From positions 336,810 through 400,809 of the forward strand of contig JABTUC010000004.1 of assembly GCA_015075545.1 (NCBI GenBank): a stretch of 64,000 nucleotides of DNA, given 5' to 3'. The DNA is from Ideonella sp. (GTDB taxonomy: Bacteria > Pseudomonadota > Gammaproteobacteria > Burkholderiales > Burkholderiaceae_C). Each line of letters starts with the position of its first letter. Within the stretch, counting starts at the first letter, position 1. The translations under genes and the position numbers were made by a program. Below, in pieces: positions 7,875-16,319 of this stretch. The notes beneath the pieces were generated by a model. The model was not told the DNA's origin. It saw only the letters and a list, made by a program, of their open reading frames with translations, and ran no database searches.

Positions 7875-10004
7875 ATGGCATACGACAAGGCCGCCGTGAG
7901 GCAGATCCTCGACCGCGTGCGCGCCGACCAGCGCAACGCGCTCACTGCACCCGAGGGCAAGCTGGTGTGCGACGCCTACGGCATCGCGGTGCCGCAGGAG
8001 GGCGTGGCGCACTCGGCAGCCGAGGCGAGCGCGCTGGCGGGCAAGATGGGCGGCCCGGTGGTGCTGAAGATCGTCTCGCCAGACATCCTGCACAAGACCG
8101 AGGCCGGCGGCGTGCTGGTGGGCCTGAAGAGCGCCGACGAGGTGGCCAGGGGCTACGACACCATCCTTGCGAACGCCAAGAAGTACAAGGCCGACGCCAA
8201 GATCGTCGGCGTGCAGGTGCAGCAGATGCTCGGTGGCGGGCAGGAGGTGATCGTCGGCGCGGTCACCGACGGCAGCTTCGGCAAGCTGGTGGCGTTCGGC
8301 CTGGGTGGCGTGCTGGTCGAGGTGCTGAAGGACATCACCTTCCGCCTCGCGCCGGCCACGACGAGCGACGCGCTGAGCATGCTCGACGGCATCGCCGCTG
8401 CCGAGATGCTCAAGGGCGTGCGCGGCGGCGAGGCGGTGAACCGCGAGGCGCTGGCCGGCCTGATCGTGCGCGTCAGCGAGCTGGTGAACGACTTCCCCGA
8501 GATCGCCGAGCTCGATCTGAACCCGGTGTTTGCCACCGCGAAGGGCGCGACCGCCGCCGACGTGCGCATCGTCTGCGACTTCGAACCGAAGGAACAGCGC
8601 TGGCGGCCGTCGCAGCAGGAGATCGTTGTGGCGATGAACCGCATCATGAAGCCGAAGTCGGTGGCGGTGATCGGCGCGTCGGCCGAGGACGGCAAGATCG
8701 GCAACTCGGTGATGAAGAACCTCATCAACGGCGGCTACAAGGGCCAGATCCTGCCGATCCACCCGAAGGCGAGCGAAATCCTCGGCTACAAGGCCTACCC
8801 GAGCGTGAAGGAGGTGCCCGGCGAGATCGACGTCGCGGTGTTCGCGATACCTGCCAAGTTCGTGGCCGCGGCGCTCGTCGAGTGCGGCGAGAAGAAGATC
8901 CCCGGCGCGGTGCTGATCCCCTCGGGCTTCGCCGAGACCGGCAACGTCGAGGGCCAGAAGGAGATCCAGCAGATCGGCCGCAAGTACAACGTGCGCCTGA
9001 TGGGCCCCAACATCTACGGCTTCTACTACACGCACTCCAACCTGTGCGCCACCTTCTGCACCGCCTACGACGTCAAGGGCTCGACGGCGCTGTCGTCGCA
9101 GTCGGGCGGCATCGGCATGGCGATCATCGGCTTCAGCCGCTCGGCCAAGATGGGCGTGTCGGCGATCGTCGGCCTGGGCAACAAGAGCGACATCGACGAG
9201 GACGACCTGCTCACCTTTTTCGAGCAGGACGACAACACGCAGGTGATCGCGCAGCACTGCGAGGATCTGAAAGACGGCCGCGCGTTCGCCGAGGTGGCCA
9301 AGCGGGTGTCGAAGAAGAAGCCGGTGATCGTGCTGAAGGCCGGCCGCACCGCCGCCGGCGCCAAGGCCGCCAGCTCGCACACCGGGGCGCTGGCCGGCAA
9401 CGACAAGATCTACGAGGACGTGCTGGCGCAAAGCGGCGTGATCCGCGCGCGCTCGCTGCGCGACCTGCTCGACTTCGCGCGCGGCGTGCCGGTGCTGCCC
9501 ACGCCCAAGGGCGAGAACGTGCTCGTCATCACCGGTGCCGGCGGCTCGGGCGTGCTGCTGTCGGACGCCTGCATCGACAACGGCCTGAAGCTGATGGCGA
9601 TGCCGCCCGACCTCGACGCGGCGTTCCGCAAGTTCATCCCGCCGTTCGGCGCCGCCGGCAACCCGGTGGACATCACCGGCGGCGAGCCGCCGACCACCTA
9701 CAAGAACACGGTGAAGCTGGGCCTCGCGGACCCGCGCATCCACTCGCTGATCCTCGGCTACTGGCACACCATCATCACGCCGCCGATGGTGTTCGCCAAG
9801 CTGATCGTCGAGGTCAAGCAGGAGATGGAGGCGCAGGGCATCAAGAAGCCGATGGTCGCCTCGCTGGCCGGCGACGTGCAGGTCGAGGAGGCCGCCGAAT
9901 ACCTGTACCAGCACGGCGTGCCGGCGTACGCCTACTCCACCGAGATTCCGGTGGCGGTGCTCGGGGCCAAGTACAAGTGGGCGCGGGGGGCGGGGCTGTT
10001 GTGA
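7875..10004 (+). CDS. NDP-forming acyl-CoA (acetate-CoA) ligase, fused subunits
   Basis: A 709-residue fusion of the two subunits of ADP-forming acyl-CoA synthetase, ordered ATP-grasp first (about 1-235), then CoA-binding Rossmann (about 255-350, VAVIGASAEDGKIGNSV) and the two succinyl-CoA-ligase-like flavodoxin domains. SSHTGAL (H502) is the conserved histidine region of the family. The enzyme would interconvert an acyl-CoA plus ADP and phosphate with the free acid plus ATP. Acetate is the default substrate, but several members use aromatic or dicarboxylic acids. ATG at 7875 has GGAG eight bases upstream. A strong hairpin follows the stop codon, so it is probably monocistronic. Confidence 0.88.
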   Translation: MAYDKAAVRQILDRVRADQRNALTAPEGKLVCDAYGIAVPQEGVAHSAAEASALAGKMGGPVVLKIVSPDILHKTEAGGVLVGLKSADEVARGYDTILANAKKYKADAKIVGVQVQQMLGGGQEVIVGAVTDGSFGKLVAFGLGGVLVEVLKDITFRLAPATTSDALSMLDGIAAAEMLKGVRGGEAVNREALAGLIVRVSELVNDFPEIAELDLNPVFATAKGATAADVRIVCDFEPKEQRWRPSQQEIVVAMNRIMKPKSVAVIGASAEDGKIGNSVMKNLINGGYKGQILPIHPKASEILGYKAYPSVKEVPGEIDVAVFAIPAKFVAAALVECGEKKIPGAVLIPSGFAETGNVEGQKEIQQIGRKYNVRLMGPNIYGFYYTHSNLCATFCTAYDVKGSTALSSQSGGIGMAIIGFSRSAKMGVSAIVGLGNKSDIDEDDLLTFFEQDDNTQVIAQHCEDLKDGRAFAEVAKRVSKKKPVIVLKAGRTAAGAKAASSHTGALAGNDKIYEDVLAQSGVIRARSLRDLLDFARGVPVLPTPKGENVLVITGAGGSGVLLSDACIDNGLKLMAMPPDLDAAFRKFIPPFGAAGNPVDITGGEPPTTYKNTVKLGLADPRIHSLILGYWHTIITPPMVFAKLIVEVKQEMEAQGIKKPMVASLAGDVQVEEAAEYLYQHGVPAYAYSTEIPVAVLGAKYKWARGAGLL

Positions 10005-10030
10005 GCTGAGATCCGCGCTCGCTCCGATGA

Positions 10031-10050
10031 ACGGGCCCTGCGGGGCCCGT
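10031..10050 (+). terminator. Hairpin terminator after acyl-CoA ligase
   Basis: An 8-bp perfect stem ACGGGCCC / GGGCCCGT with loop TGCG lies 26 bp after the ligase stop codon and is followed by the pyrimidine run CTCTTCT. It fits an intrinsic terminator. The HipA fragment begins directly after it. Confidence 0.7.
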
Positions 10051-10058
10051 CTCTTCTG

Positions 10059-10547
10059 ATGGGCGAGTCGGCCCGCTTCGATCGCGTGGGGCGGCACGGC
10101 AGGCGCCATGTGGTGGCGCTCGACGCCGTGCACGACGCCTTCGTGCCCGGCAGCTGGCGCCACTGGAACGCCACCCTCGAAGCGCTTGCGGCGCAGCAGC
10201 GCGTGCAGGCCGACACGCCCGCGCAGGCGCGAGCGCTGCTGCAGTTCGGCCGGCTGATCGGCAACAGCGACATGCACTTCGGCAACCTGAGTCTGTTCGT
10301 CGAACCCGGCGACGTGGCACGCGGCCGCTTCACTCTGGCGCCGCTGTACGACATGCTGCCGATGCACTGGCGGCCCGACGCGATCTCGGGCGATATCGGC
10401 CTGTTGCCGCTCACGCCCGACCCCGCCGACCTGGCGAGCGCGGCCAGGCCGATCGCGCGGGAGTTCTGGGAGCGCGTCACCGCCGACTCCGGCGTGAGCC
10501 GGGCGTTTCGGGCGCTCGCCAGCAAGATGGCGGGCCGGATGCGTTGA
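10059..10547 (+). pseudogene. HipA-family kinase, C-terminal remnant
   Basis: A 162-codon open frame matches only the C-terminal part of HipA/YjjJ-type serine/threonine kinases. RLIGNSDMHFGNLSLF (about residues 64-79) is the catalytic-loop segment of the fold, and LAPLYDMLPMHW follows with the metal-binding aspartate. The N-terminal domain and nucleotide-binding lobe, normally about 250 or more residues, are absent, and only 54 bp separates it from the ligase stop. No HipB-like antitoxin gene is adjacent. I read it as the stump of a deleted gene at the border of a less GC-rich segment. Expression as a short protein is possible but not supported. Confidence 0.75.
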
Positions 10548-10596
10548 AGGGACACGGGGCCTGCCGCTGCCGCCCCGGTGCCTGCCACGCCTCGCC

Positions 10597-11604
10597 TCAG
10601 CTCGCCAGCAGCGCCTTCAGGTTGTCGTCGATGAACTTGGTGTCGACGGGGTTCGCGCCGCCGCCGGCGAAGTGGCCCCACACGCCGGGAATGGGCTTGC
10701 AGACCGCGTTGGACATGTGCTTGACCTCCCACTCGTTGTCGGCGACCGGAAAGTACAGATCCATCTCGCCGGGCATCACCACCGCCTTGGCCTTGATGGC
10801 GCCAAGCGCCTTCTTGAAGTCACCCTTGAACACGGGGTTGTCGCTGATGTCGCCGTTCTGCCACGACCAGAGCATGGCGAGCAGGTTGTTGGCATCCTTG
10901 GGCAGGAAGAACCCCTCCCAGAACGCCACCAGAAAGTCCTCCAGCGAGGAGTAACCCATATCGCGCCACAGTTCCTGCATGTAGAACGGCTGCGACAGAC
11001 CCCAGCCGGCGTACACGCGACCGACGCCGCGCAGCCCCTTGGTGGGCGGCGACTCGTACCAGCCGTTGTTCCACGCCACGTCGTTGGTCAGCGCCGCCTT
11101 TACGCCTTCGAGGAACACGAAATTGTGCGGCGCCGTCTTGGCCGACCCACAGAACGGCGCAATGCGCTCGACCATGTCGGGGTACAGGCAACCCCACTGG
11201 TTGGTCTGCTGGGCGCCCATCGACCAACCGACCACGAGCTTGATCTTCTCGATGCCGAACCTCTCGGTGACCAGGCGGTGCTGCAAGGTGACGTTGTCGT
11301 ACAGCGTCACGTTGGGGAAGCGCGCGCGGTCGTACGGCGCCGGCGTGTTGCTGGGCGACGAAGACAAACCGTTGCCCAGCATGTTGGGCACGATGATGAA
11401 GTACTTGTCCGGGTCCAGCGCCATGCCCTTGCCGATGAGCCACTCGTTGTCGTAGTGCTGCCCCGAGTACCAGGTGGGGTAGACGATGACGTTGCTCTTG
11501 CTCGCATTGAGTTTGCCGTACGTCTTGTAGGCAAGTTTGGCGTTGCGCAGCGTCGCACCGCGCAAGAGCTTGGCGTTCCCGAGATCGAAGATTTCGTAGT
11601 CCAT
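10597..11604 (-). CDS. MetX-like alpha/beta hydrolase
   Basis: A 335-residue alpha/beta-hydrolase related to homoserine O-acetyltransferase. The nucleophile elbow is GWSMGAQ (S128), the acid is D282 in GEMDLYFP, and the histidine is H311 in GVWGHFAGGG. The oxyanion region is VYPTWYSGQH. Strict MetX enzymes are longer (about 370-380) and carry a different acyl-pocket lid, so I would not assign methionine synthesis. A GGGAG site precedes the ATG at 11604. It lies 53 bp downstream of the NCS1 permease gene on the same strand, so the two are probably one operon for import and processing of a nitrogen-containing small molecule. GC content is lower than in neighbouring genes. Confidence 0.8.
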   Translation of the reverse strand: MDYEIFDLGNAKLLRGATLRNAKLAYKTYGKLNASKSNVIVYPTWYSGQHYDNEWLIGKGMALDPDKYFIIVPNMLGNGLSSSPSNTPAPYDRARFPNVTLYDNVTLQHRLVTERFGIEKIKLVVGWSMGAQQTNQWGCLYPDMVERIAPFCGSAKTAPHNFVFLEGVKAALTNDVAWNNGWYESPPTKGLRGVGRVYAGWGLSQPFYMQELWRDMGYSSLEDFLVAFWEGFFLPKDANNLLAMLWSWQNGDISDNPVFKGDFKKALGAIKAKAVVMPGEMDLYFPVADNEWEVKHMSNAVCKPIPGVWGHFAGGGANPVDTKFIDDNLKALLAS

Positions 11605-11657
11605 CGTTCAGTCTCCCGAAAAAATTGCGGCCAATCCAAAAGGTCTCGCTCACACTC

Positions 11658-12992
11658 TCAGGCTCGACCCCGGGCGGCCAATGTGCTCGACTTGGCGCGA
11701 TCCGACAAGCCCAGCAGAAGATAGCAGGCGCCGCCGACCACGAATGCCGCGATCGCGGTGGAGAGTTGCGGCGCGTAGTGCTCGACGATGAACGCGGCCA
11801 CCGATCCGACGGCCCATGCGACGAACGCCTTGGGCCGCCAGTCGACCTCGATCTCGGCGCTCGGCCGCAGGTAAAACAGATCGACGATGATCACCGCGCC
11901 GATCGGTGGCACCAAGATACCCAGCAGCGACAGCCACGGGATGAACAACGCCCACACGTTGGCCGCGGCGACCACGATACCCACCACCGCCAGCAGCACG
12001 GCAAACAGGCGCATCTTGCTCTTGGCGATGCGCGACCAACCGACGGCAGCGTTATACAGGCAGTGCGCGCACACCGAACCCAGGTTCAGAAACAGGAACA
12101 CGAACGCGATCACCGACAGCCAGGTCTGCTTTTGCGCCAGCATGTAGCCGAACATGTTGTCCAGTCCGAACGGCTGCGGGTCAGGCACCGCCAGCGCCGC
12201 TGTCATCAGGCCGCCCACCAGCATGGCCACCATGTTGGCGAACGGGAACGCGCAGAAGGTGGCGATCAGTGAACTGCGCGTGGTGGCAGCCCAACGGTTG
12301 AAGTCCGCCGTCACGGTGCCGGCATCGATGAACAGGGCGAGCACGATCGTCAGGCCGATGCCGAATGCCATTGGCATCTCGGGCTTGGTGCCGGCGTAAG
12401 CCGCCACCTTGTCCCAACCCACGCTATTGACCGAGTCGAATGCGACCCAGAGGCCCAGAATCACGAACAAGGGCACCGACGCGACGCCGATCCAATGCAG
12501 GCCGCGCACGCCAACGAAGGTAATCCCGAGGTAGAGCACACCGGCGATCACCGTCATCACCAAATAGTCGAACTGGAATGCCGTGTGGATCAGGTTGCCG
12601 GTGATACCCGTCTGCACGGCATACCAGCCGAGCAACAGGGTCGACAGCAGGCTCGATGCCAGCACATAGCCCTTCTTGCCGAACACCACGCTGGCGAGCA
12701 GCGCGAAATTGAAACCTCGCGCAGTGCCCAGCACACCCAGCGCGCCGACGTAGGCGAACATCAGCAGGTTGCCGATCAGCATGGCCCAGAAGGCGCGGCT
12801 GAATCCCATGCCGGCCACCAGGATCGAGCCCGTCATCGCTCCGGTGATGATCATCGGGAAGCCGATCCACACCATCGACACCGAGAACGTGCTGCGGCGC
12901 GCGTGCGCCGGCACCGACTTGTGCTCGTACTCGTCGCCGAGCACGTGCTCCAGCTCGTCCAGTGCATGCTCCCGTGTCGATTCGACGCTCAT
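11658..12992 (-). CDS. NCS1-family cytosine/purine-type permease
   Basis: A 444-residue integral membrane transporter with about twelve hydrophobic segments, of the nucleobase:cation symporter-1 type (CodB/CytX-like). Landmarks are VWIGFPMIITGAMTG in helix 1, DAGTVTADFNRWAATTRS near residue 235, and the closing LVPPIGAVIIVDLF. The start at 12992 is favoured by an AGGAG site seven bases upstream; an earlier in-frame ATG at 13091 lies inside the leader hairpin region. NCS1 proteins import cytosine, hydantoins, allantoin, thiamine precursors or similar compounds, and the substrate is not readable here. The leader carries a terminator with an overlapping alternative hairpin (13090-13168), pointing to control by transcription attenuation. 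Confidence 0.85.
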   Translation of the reverse strand: MSVESTREHALDELEHVLGDEYEHKSVPAHARRSTFSVSMVWIGFPMIITGAMTGSILVAGMGFSRAFWAMLIGNLLMFAYVGALGVLGTARGFNFALLASVVFGKKGYVLASSLLSTLLLGWYAVQTGITGNLIHTAFQFDYLVMTVIAGVLYLGITFVGVRGLHWIGVASVPLFVILGLWVAFDSVNSVGWDKVAAYAGTKPEMPMAFGIGLTIVLALFIDAGTVTADFNRWAATTRSSLIATFCAFPFANMVAMLVGGLMTAALAVPDPQPFGLDNMFGYMLAQKQTWLSVIAFVFLFLNLGSVCAHCLYNAAVGWSRIAKSKMRLFAVLLAVVGIVVAAANVWALFIPWLSLLGILVPPIGAVIIVDLFYLRPSAEIEVDWRPKAFVAWAVGSVAAFIVEHYAPQLSTAIAAFVVGGACYLLLGLSDRAKSSTLAARGRA

Positions 12993-13089
12993 GGATCCGC
13001 TCCTGTGATGTGACCGGAAAGCAGGCAACACCCGTCCCTCGGAGTCGACGCACCCGATCGAAAAAAGAAAACCTAGGAATGACAGACGC

Positions 13090-13127
13090 AAAAAAAGCCC
13101 GAGCCGGAATCAACCGGCTTCAGGCTT
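13090..13127 (-). terminator. Terminator hairpin in the leader of the NCS1 permease gene
   Basis: On the minus strand two stem blocks pair: AAGCC/GGCTT and AGCCGG/CCGGCT, closed by a TTGATT loop. Seven uridines follow directly (A-run 13090-13096 on the plus strand). It sits about 98 bp before the permease start codon. No minus-strand gene lies directly upstream that it could terminate, because the preceding gene (13365-13622) is on the opposite strand. Confidence 0.75.
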
Positions 13128-13168
13128 TCTTGCCTGAGCGCCCGACTGGCAGCGTTGGCAGTGGGCGC
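13090..13168 (-). promoter_or_regulatory. Putative attenuator or riboswitch leader of the NCS1 permease operon
   Basis: Three consecutive hairpins can be drawn on the minus-strand transcript. The first (13138-13168) pairs GCGCCC-ACTG with CAGT-C-GGGCGC, ten pairs with one bulge. The second (13120-13137) is a perfect TCAGGC/GCCTGA stem with loop AAGAAA. The third is the U-tailed terminator. The right arm of the second hairpin is the lower left arm of the terminator, so the two are mutually exclusive: the arrangement of a transcription attenuator. I could not match the 5' part to the TPP, guanidine, purine, preQ1 or ZTP riboswitch consensus from memory. Confidence 0.55.
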
Positions 13169-13302
13169 ACGGACTTCGAGGACCAAAAATAATCTATATC
13201 AAGAGCTTCGCACTCCGATATGAGTGTTTACCCAAACCCCGGCGTGATGCAGGCTCGCCAACTCCCCGGCTAGACCCATGCGTCGACCGGCGCCAGTGGG
13301 GC

Positions 13303-13333
13303 TTGACCTTCCCACGGTGGAAAGGTCGATAGT
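13303..13333 (+). promoter_or_regulatory. CueR/MerR-type promoter of copZ-like gene
   Basis: TTGACC (13303-13308) and GATAGT (13328-13333) are separated by exactly 19 bp. The spacer holds the dyad ACCTTCC-CACGGT-GGAAAGGT. The long spacer and CCTTCC/GGAAAGG arms are the hallmark of promoters activated by MerR-family metal sensors and closely resemble the Escherichia coli copA promoter. The cognate regulator is probably the CueR at 28010. Confidence 0.85.
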
Positions 13334-13364
13334 TGCGCCATCGAAAAGCGAAAGGAGCCTCCCG

Positions 13365-13622
13365 ATGCTCGCCTACCGAGTCGAAGACATGACCTGCGGC
13401 CACTGCGCCAGCACCATCACGCGCGCGGTGCGCGACGTCGACGCCGGCGCCAAGGTCGAAGTCGACATCGCAGCGCACCTCGTGCGCATCCAACCCGCCA
13501 GCGCCGACGCGGCCGAGTTCAGCCAGGCGATCACGGAAGCCGGCTACACCCCGGTGCAGCTCGAGTCGACGCCCGCGCCCGCGAAGGCGCCGCAGGCCGG
13601 CGGCTGCGGCTGCAGCAGTTGA
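13365..13622 (+). CDS. copZ: Heavy-metal-associated domain protein, CopZ-like copper chaperone
   Basis: A soluble ferredoxin-like HMA domain of 85 residues starting at the ATG at 13365, preceded by AAAGGAG. The metal site is MTCGHC (9-14, cysteines 11 and 14). Unusually the C-terminus ends in GGCGCSS, adding a second cysteine pair (81 and 83) after a proline/alanine linker. It would carry Cu(I) to the CopA ATPase or buffer it in the cytoplasm. A CueR-type promoter lies directly upstream, so copper induction is well supported. The gene stands alone, 12 kb from copA-cueR. Confidence 0.87.
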   Translation: MLAYRVEDMTCGHCASTITRAVRDVDAGAKVEVDIAAHLVRIQPASADAAEFSQAITEAGYTPVQLESTPAPAKAPQAGGCGCSS

Positions 13623-13641
13623 GCCGCGCGGGCGAGGCCCG

Positions 13642-15504
13642 CTAGCGCAGCCCGAGCTTGAAGGCGATCATCGCGCGCAGCCTGCCCGGCACCACCGGCT
13701 TGACCAGCAGGTGGAAGTCGTGCTCGCCGGCCTCGCGCTCGTGGCTCGACAACACGCTGCCGGTCACCACGATGGCCGGGATCGGCCGGTCCGCCATCTC
13801 GCGCAGCGCGCGGATCGCCTCAATGCCCGTGTGGCCCGACTCGAGCCGGTAGTCGGCAATGATCAGGTCGGGCTGCAGCATCGACGGCTCGGCCGCCTGC
13901 GCCCACTGCCGGCACGCCTGCAGGCTGTCGAAGGCGATCACGCTGGCCCCCCAGCTCTCGAGCAGCACCTCGAGCCCGCTCTTTACCGCCGGATCGTCCT
14001 CGATCATCACCACCAGGCGTCGTTCGAGCGTCAGGCCTGGGGGCGCGCTCGAACGCGGCTGCGGCTCGGCCGCCGGCCGCGCACGGCCCTGCGGCAGCTC
14101 CAGCGTGAACACCGTGCCGTGGCCCGAGCGCGAGCGCAGCGACAGCGGTGCATTCATCAAGGCCGACAGCCGACGCACGATCGACAGCCCGAGCCCGAGG
14201 CCCTTGCGCTGCTGCGCATCGGCGGCGACGCCGGCGTCGCGCAACTGCACGAACTCGTCGAACACGCGCTCGCGATCGGCCTCGCGGATGCCGACGCCGC
14301 TGTCCCACACCTGCAGCAGCAGCTTCGACCCGCGCGTGCGCGCACACACCAGCACGCCGCCGTCGTTGGTGTAGCGGATCGCGTTGGCGGTGAGGTTGCG
14401 CGCGATGCGCTCGACCAGCAGAGGGTCGGCGTGGGCATGGCGGTGGCCGCCGCGCACCTTCAACTGCAGGCCCTTCTCGAAGGCGATCGGCTCGAAATGC
14501 AGCTTGATCTTGCGAAACACCTCGTCGAGCGCGAAGTCGGCGGGCCTCGCCTCGACGCCGCCGCTGTCGATCTTGGTGATGTCGAGCAGCTCGGAGAACA
14601 GGCCATCGAGCGCGTCGACGCTGGCGTTGATGCTGTTGATCAACTGCGTGGTCTCGTCGTCGCGCTTGCTCTTCTGGCGCAGCGCCTCGGCGAACAGGCC
14701 CAGTGCGTGCAGCGGCTGGCGCAAGTCGTGGCTGGCGGCGGCGAAGAACTGGGTCTTCGCGCGGTTGGCCAGCTCGGCCTCGCGGCGCGCCGCCTCGGCC
14801 ACCGCGGTCTCGGCGCGCAACTGCGCCGCCAGCCGCTGCGCGCGCGCCTTCAACTCCACCAGTTCGCCGAAGCTGTCGCGGTAGTTGCGCCCGAGCCGCA
14901 CCGTCATCGCCAGGATCAGCACTGCCACCGCGGCGAGGCCGTGGCTCCCAGGGCCGCCGACCAGCCACACCTTGGCGATGGTCGGCACGAGGCTGAGCCC
15001 GATGTAGGCGAAGAAGATCGTGCGCTGCCAGCCCAACAGCGGCGTCGAGCCGACGCAGAAGGCGTAGATCACCAGCACCATCGCCAACTGGTGCAGCGGT
15101 TCGCCGCGGCCGTAGAAGAGCCACGCCGCCGCGCCCCACAACGCACCCGAGGCGAGCGTGCCGGCGTTCCATGCGCGCAGCCAGACGAGGCTGACCGCAT
15201 CGTCGCTCGGCGCGGCGCGCCGGTACGACCACGCCGTCCACGCGCGCCCGGCGATCACCAGCACGAACAACGCGGCCCAGCCGCCGAGCAGCGCCGTGGC
15301 GACGCTGCCGTGGAACAGCACGACGAACATCACCGCCGCCAGCGTGTAGCTCAGGTTGCTGGTGGTGGCGTACGAATACAGCGCGTGCACGCGGTCGGTC
15401 AGCGCGCCGGGTGCGGCCAGCGCCGCGGCCAGCGGGCCCGCCGCGTCGGTGCTCGGCGTTGCCGCGGGCAAGGCCGCAGCAGCGCGGTCGGCGGGCGCAG
15501 CCAT
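13642..15504 (-). CDS. Hybrid sensor histidine kinase with C-terminal receiver domain
   Basis: A 620-residue membrane kinase. Residues about 50-215 hold around six hydrophobic segments with no obvious periplasmic domain. A short coiled-coil follows, then HisKA with H259 in FAAASHDLRQPLHA, and HATPase_c with N-box NLTANAIRYTN, DSGVGI and GLGLGLSIV. A REC domain begins near 495 (MIEDD) with phosphoacceptor D551 in IIADYR and lysine in LLVKPV. This SHDLRQP class is common in Burkholderiales, usually with an adjacent LuxR-type regulator. That regulator lies 8 bp upstream in the same operon. The signal is unknown. Confidence 0.9.
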   Translation of the reverse strand: MAAPADRAAAALPAATPSTDAAGPLAAALAAPGALTDRVHALYSYATTSNLSYTLAAVMFVVLFHGSVATALLGGWAALFVLVIAGRAWTAWSYRRAAPSDDAVSLVWLRAWNAGTLASGALWGAAAWLFYGRGEPLHQLAMVLVIYAFCVGSTPLLGWQRTIFFAYIGLSLVPTIAKVWLVGGPGSHGLAAVAVLILAMTVRLGRNYRDSFGELVELKARAQRLAAQLRAETAVAEAARREAELANRAKTQFFAAASHDLRQPLHALGLFAEALRQKSKRDDETTQLINSINASVDALDGLFSELLDITKIDSGGVEARPADFALDEVFRKIKLHFEPIAFEKGLQLKVRGGHRHAHADPLLVERIARNLTANAIRYTNDGGVLVCARTRGSKLLLQVWDSGVGIREADRERVFDEFVQLRDAGVAADAQQRKGLGLGLSIVRRLSALMNAPLSLRSRSGHGTVFTLELPQGRARPAAEPQPRSSAPPGLTLERRLVVMIEDDPAVKSGLEVLLESWGASVIAFDSLQACRQWAQAAEPSMLQPDLIIADYRLESGHTGIEAIRALREMADRPIPAIVVTGSVLSSHEREAGEHDFHLLVKPVVPGRLRAMIAFKLGLR

Positions 15505-15512
15505 CGCCGTGG

Positions 15513-16250
15513 CTAACGCTGCGACGTGCTGCGCCAGGCGGCCAGGCCCGGGTTGGCCTGCGTCATCTGGCTCACCGCCAGCACCGCCTGCGTGCGCGAG
15601 CTGACTCCCAGTGCGCGCAGCACGGCGGCCACGTGGTCCTTGACGGTCTCGACCGACAGCGACAGCTCGCGCGCGATCAGCTTGTTGGGCATGCCCTTGA
15701 GCAGCAGCGCCAGCACCTCGGCCTGGCGCGGCGTGAGACCGAGCGATTCGAAGCTGCGCACCTTCTGCGTGGGCTCGGGCGCCGGCAGCGGCTGATCCGG
15801 CGGGCTCGGCCGCATCACCGCCGGCACGGTGTCGCCGCCCGGCGGCGGCGCGGGCAGCCCGAGCATGATCGGCGGGATGTAGACGCCGCCGGACATCACC
15901 ATGCGCAGCGCCTCGAACAGGTCGCGGTTCGAGGCGCGCTTGGGCACGAAACCCATCGCCCCCATGTCGATGGCGCGGATCACATCGGCCTGGCGCTCGG
16001 TGGCCGACACCACCACCACCGGCAGCGCCGGGTACTGCGCACGCACCTCGGCCAGCAGCGCGAAACCGTCTTCGGCGCCGAGGCCGAGATCCATCAGCGC
16101 GAGGTCGAAGCCGGCGTCGCGCTGCAGTGCCGCGCGCGCCTCCTCGGCAGTGGCCACGCCGAACACGCTGACGTCGTCGCCCAGGCCCTGGATCACCGCC
16201 TGCAGCGCGCTGAGGATCAGCGGATGGTCATCGACCAGCAGCACCTTCAT
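15513..16250 (-). CDS. NarL/FixJ-family (LuxR-type) response regulator
   Basis: A 245-residue two-domain regulator. The receiver has acidic pair D7/D8, phosphoacceptor D54 in LALMDLGLG, a threonine-position residue in VVVSATE and lysine in GFVPKRAS. A proline-rich linker (about 130-165) leads to a LuxR helix-turn-helix at about 170-225 (LTPRQAEVLALLLKGMPNKL). It is the first gene of a two-gene operon with the hybrid kinase and would regulate transcription of unknown targets. The ribosome-binding site at 16250 is weak. Confidence 0.9.
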   Translation of the reverse strand: MKVLLVDDHPLILSALQAVIQGLGDDVSVFGVATAEEARAALQRDAGFDLALMDLGLGAEDGFALLAEVRAQYPALPVVVVSATERQADVIRAIDMGAMGFVPKRASNRDLFEALRMVMSGGVYIPPIMLGLPAPPPGGDTVPAVMRPSPPDQPLPAPEPTQKVRSFESLGLTPRQAEVLALLLKGMPNKLIARELSLSVETVKDHVAAVLRALGVSSRTQAVLAVSQMTQANPGLAAWRSTSQR

Positions 16251-16319
16251 CGGTCATCTCGCATGTCAGGATGCTATCCGCAAGGCGACGCTGAGGCCAA
16301 GCGCGATCCTCGAGCACGC

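Noticed and set aside
7635-10367. Very long open frames antisense to, or out of frame with, the acyl-CoA ligase gene (also 3 kb-class frames opposite tamB and copA)
   Set aside because: High GC at third codon positions leaves all frames open. Their translations are Arg/Ala/His-rich, without family motifs, while the opposing frame encodes a clear enzyme.
10059-10547. A functional HipAB toxin-antitoxin module
   Set aside because: Only the C-terminal third of a HipA-like kinase is present and no HipB gene is adjacent.
13138-13200. TPP, guanidine, purine, preQ1 or ZTP riboswitch in the NCS1 leader
   Set aside because: The consensus cores I know for these classes are not present. Only the attenuator geometry is supported.
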